Shown piece by piece: positions 63,697-64,000 of a DNA stretch of 64,000 nucleotides. The stretch's first letter is position 1; the number at the start of each line of letters is the position of its first letter. The notes below the pieces were generated by a model, which did no database searches, was not told where the DNA came from, and saw only the letters and a list, made by a program, of their open reading frames with translations. A program made the position numbers and the translations under genes. This DNA is from Gammaproteobacteria bacterium (GTDB lineage Bacteria; Pseudomonadota; Gammaproteobacteria; Pseudomonadales; Pseudohongiellaceae), in the NCBI GenBank assembly GCA_029245395.1, contig JAQWPL010000033.1, positions 219,147-283,146 of the forward strand, in the 5' to 3' direction.

Positions 63697-64000
63697 ATGA
63701 CCATCCATTTTCGACACTATTTGCTTGCGATATTTATGGCAGGAGCTGCAGGCACTTCGCTGGCACAACCTGATAATGCCGATCACCAGCAGCAATTCAT
63801 CCAGTCTTATTGCGTGGAATGTCATAATTTTGAAGATTGGGCCGGAAGCCTTGATCTTGAATTGGCTAATATCGCCGATCCCCTGGCCGACTCTGAGATC
63901 TGGGAAAAGGTCATGGTCAAGTTTCGTGGCAACCAGATGCCGCCTAATGGTCAGCCTGCACCGGAAGCTGAAGAACGTCAGGCTTTTGTTAACTATCTAC
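63697..64000 (+). CDS. DUF1592/planctomycete-type cytochrome-like protein, N-terminal part
   Basis: Runs off the right edge. A signal peptide (MTIHFRHYLLAIFMAGAAGTSLAQ) is followed by a c-type haem motif CVECHN in QSYCVECHNFEDWAGSLDLEL and the DUF1592-type WEKVMVKFRGNQMPPNGQPAPE. AAGAGA lies 8 nt before this ATG; an ATG at 63691 is also possible. Large multidomain proteins of this kind are abundant in planctomycetes and some marine gammaproteobacteria, and are predicted secreted redox enzymes. Only about 101 residues are seen. Confidence 0.8.
   Translation, partial: MTIHFRHYLLAIFMAGAAGTSLAQPDNADHQQQFIQSYCVECHNFEDWAGSLDLELANIADPLADSEIWEKVMVKFRGNQMPPNGQPAPEAEERQAFVNYL

Noticed and set aside
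1..64000. CRISPR arrays, insertion sequences, prophage or toxin-antitoxin genes
   Set aside because: I looked for spaced direct repeats, transposase or integrase motifs and small paired genes and found none.

Overview
The window is about 64 kb of chromosome from a free-living, respiring gammaproteobacterium. The gene set around argG-pyrC-rnt-bfd-bfr-grxD-argF, an NrdA with two ATP-cone domains, an NrdB starting MLSWDE, and pilU, prfC, hisC and rimI all recall Pseudomonas. Two PQQ dehydrogenases, Rieske proteins, TonB-dependent receptors and a DUF1592-type cytochrome-like protein at the right edge fit better with marine oligotrophic lineages of the OM182/Pseudohongiella kind. That placement is inferred from gene content only. 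I see no rRNA, tRNA, CRISPR array, phage or insertion sequence.

Layout. 1-8.2 kb: end of the Rnf/Rsx operon (rsxE) with nth, convergent argG, then pyrC-rnt, a two-domain universal stress gene behind a textbook FNR/Anr promoter, a free-standing acyl-ACP-synthetase-like protein, and the iron-storage pair bfd and bfr. 8.3-16.7 kb: minus-strand accessory genes with many lesions: a seven-gene run (cupin, YkoF-like, GOLD-like, PnuC-like, truncated TonB receptor, broken PepSY protein, DUF6607), then a frameshifted DUF3667 gene, an intact DUF6152 gene, and a damaged DUF2182/DUF1326 pair. 16.8-22.7 kb: EamA exporter, Fur-box-controlled TonB receptor, grxD, a small membrane protein, hydantoinase B. 22.9-33.9 kb: argD, argF, an orphan ABC ATPase, the nrdAB operon with a large and elaborate control region, DUF5062, a secreted cyclophilin, cysC. 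33.9-42.5 kb: minus-strand Rieske oxygenase, yghU, dinG, acyltransferase, Nramp-like transporter, sbcB. 42.5-50.7 kb: DUF4159 protein, two PQQ dehydrogenases, a Rieske protein, an FAD monooxygenase. 50.9-64 kb: pyrB, pilU, prfC, a GAF-PilB-like ATPase, hisC, rimI, a HolD-like protein, and the start of a DUF1592-type gene.

What stands out. (1) The nrd control region has three NrdR-like boxes phased 31 and 32 bp apart over an extended -10 promoter, another near-perfect NrdR box 229 bp upstream, two perfect DnaA boxes, and a leader of about 650 nt. (2) A pair of paralogous 101/102-residue membrane proteins each follows a type IV pilus ATPase (pilU and GAF-PilB) on the same strand. (3) Several intergenic sites carry degenerate heptanucleotide-periodic repeats, in places folding into long hairpins. 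(4) Single-lesion genes are frequent: three in-frame stops with coding sequence continuing beyond, and three or more frameshifts, mostly between 8 and 17 kb. (5) The stress gene with an early UGA lies behind a perfect FNR class II promoter.
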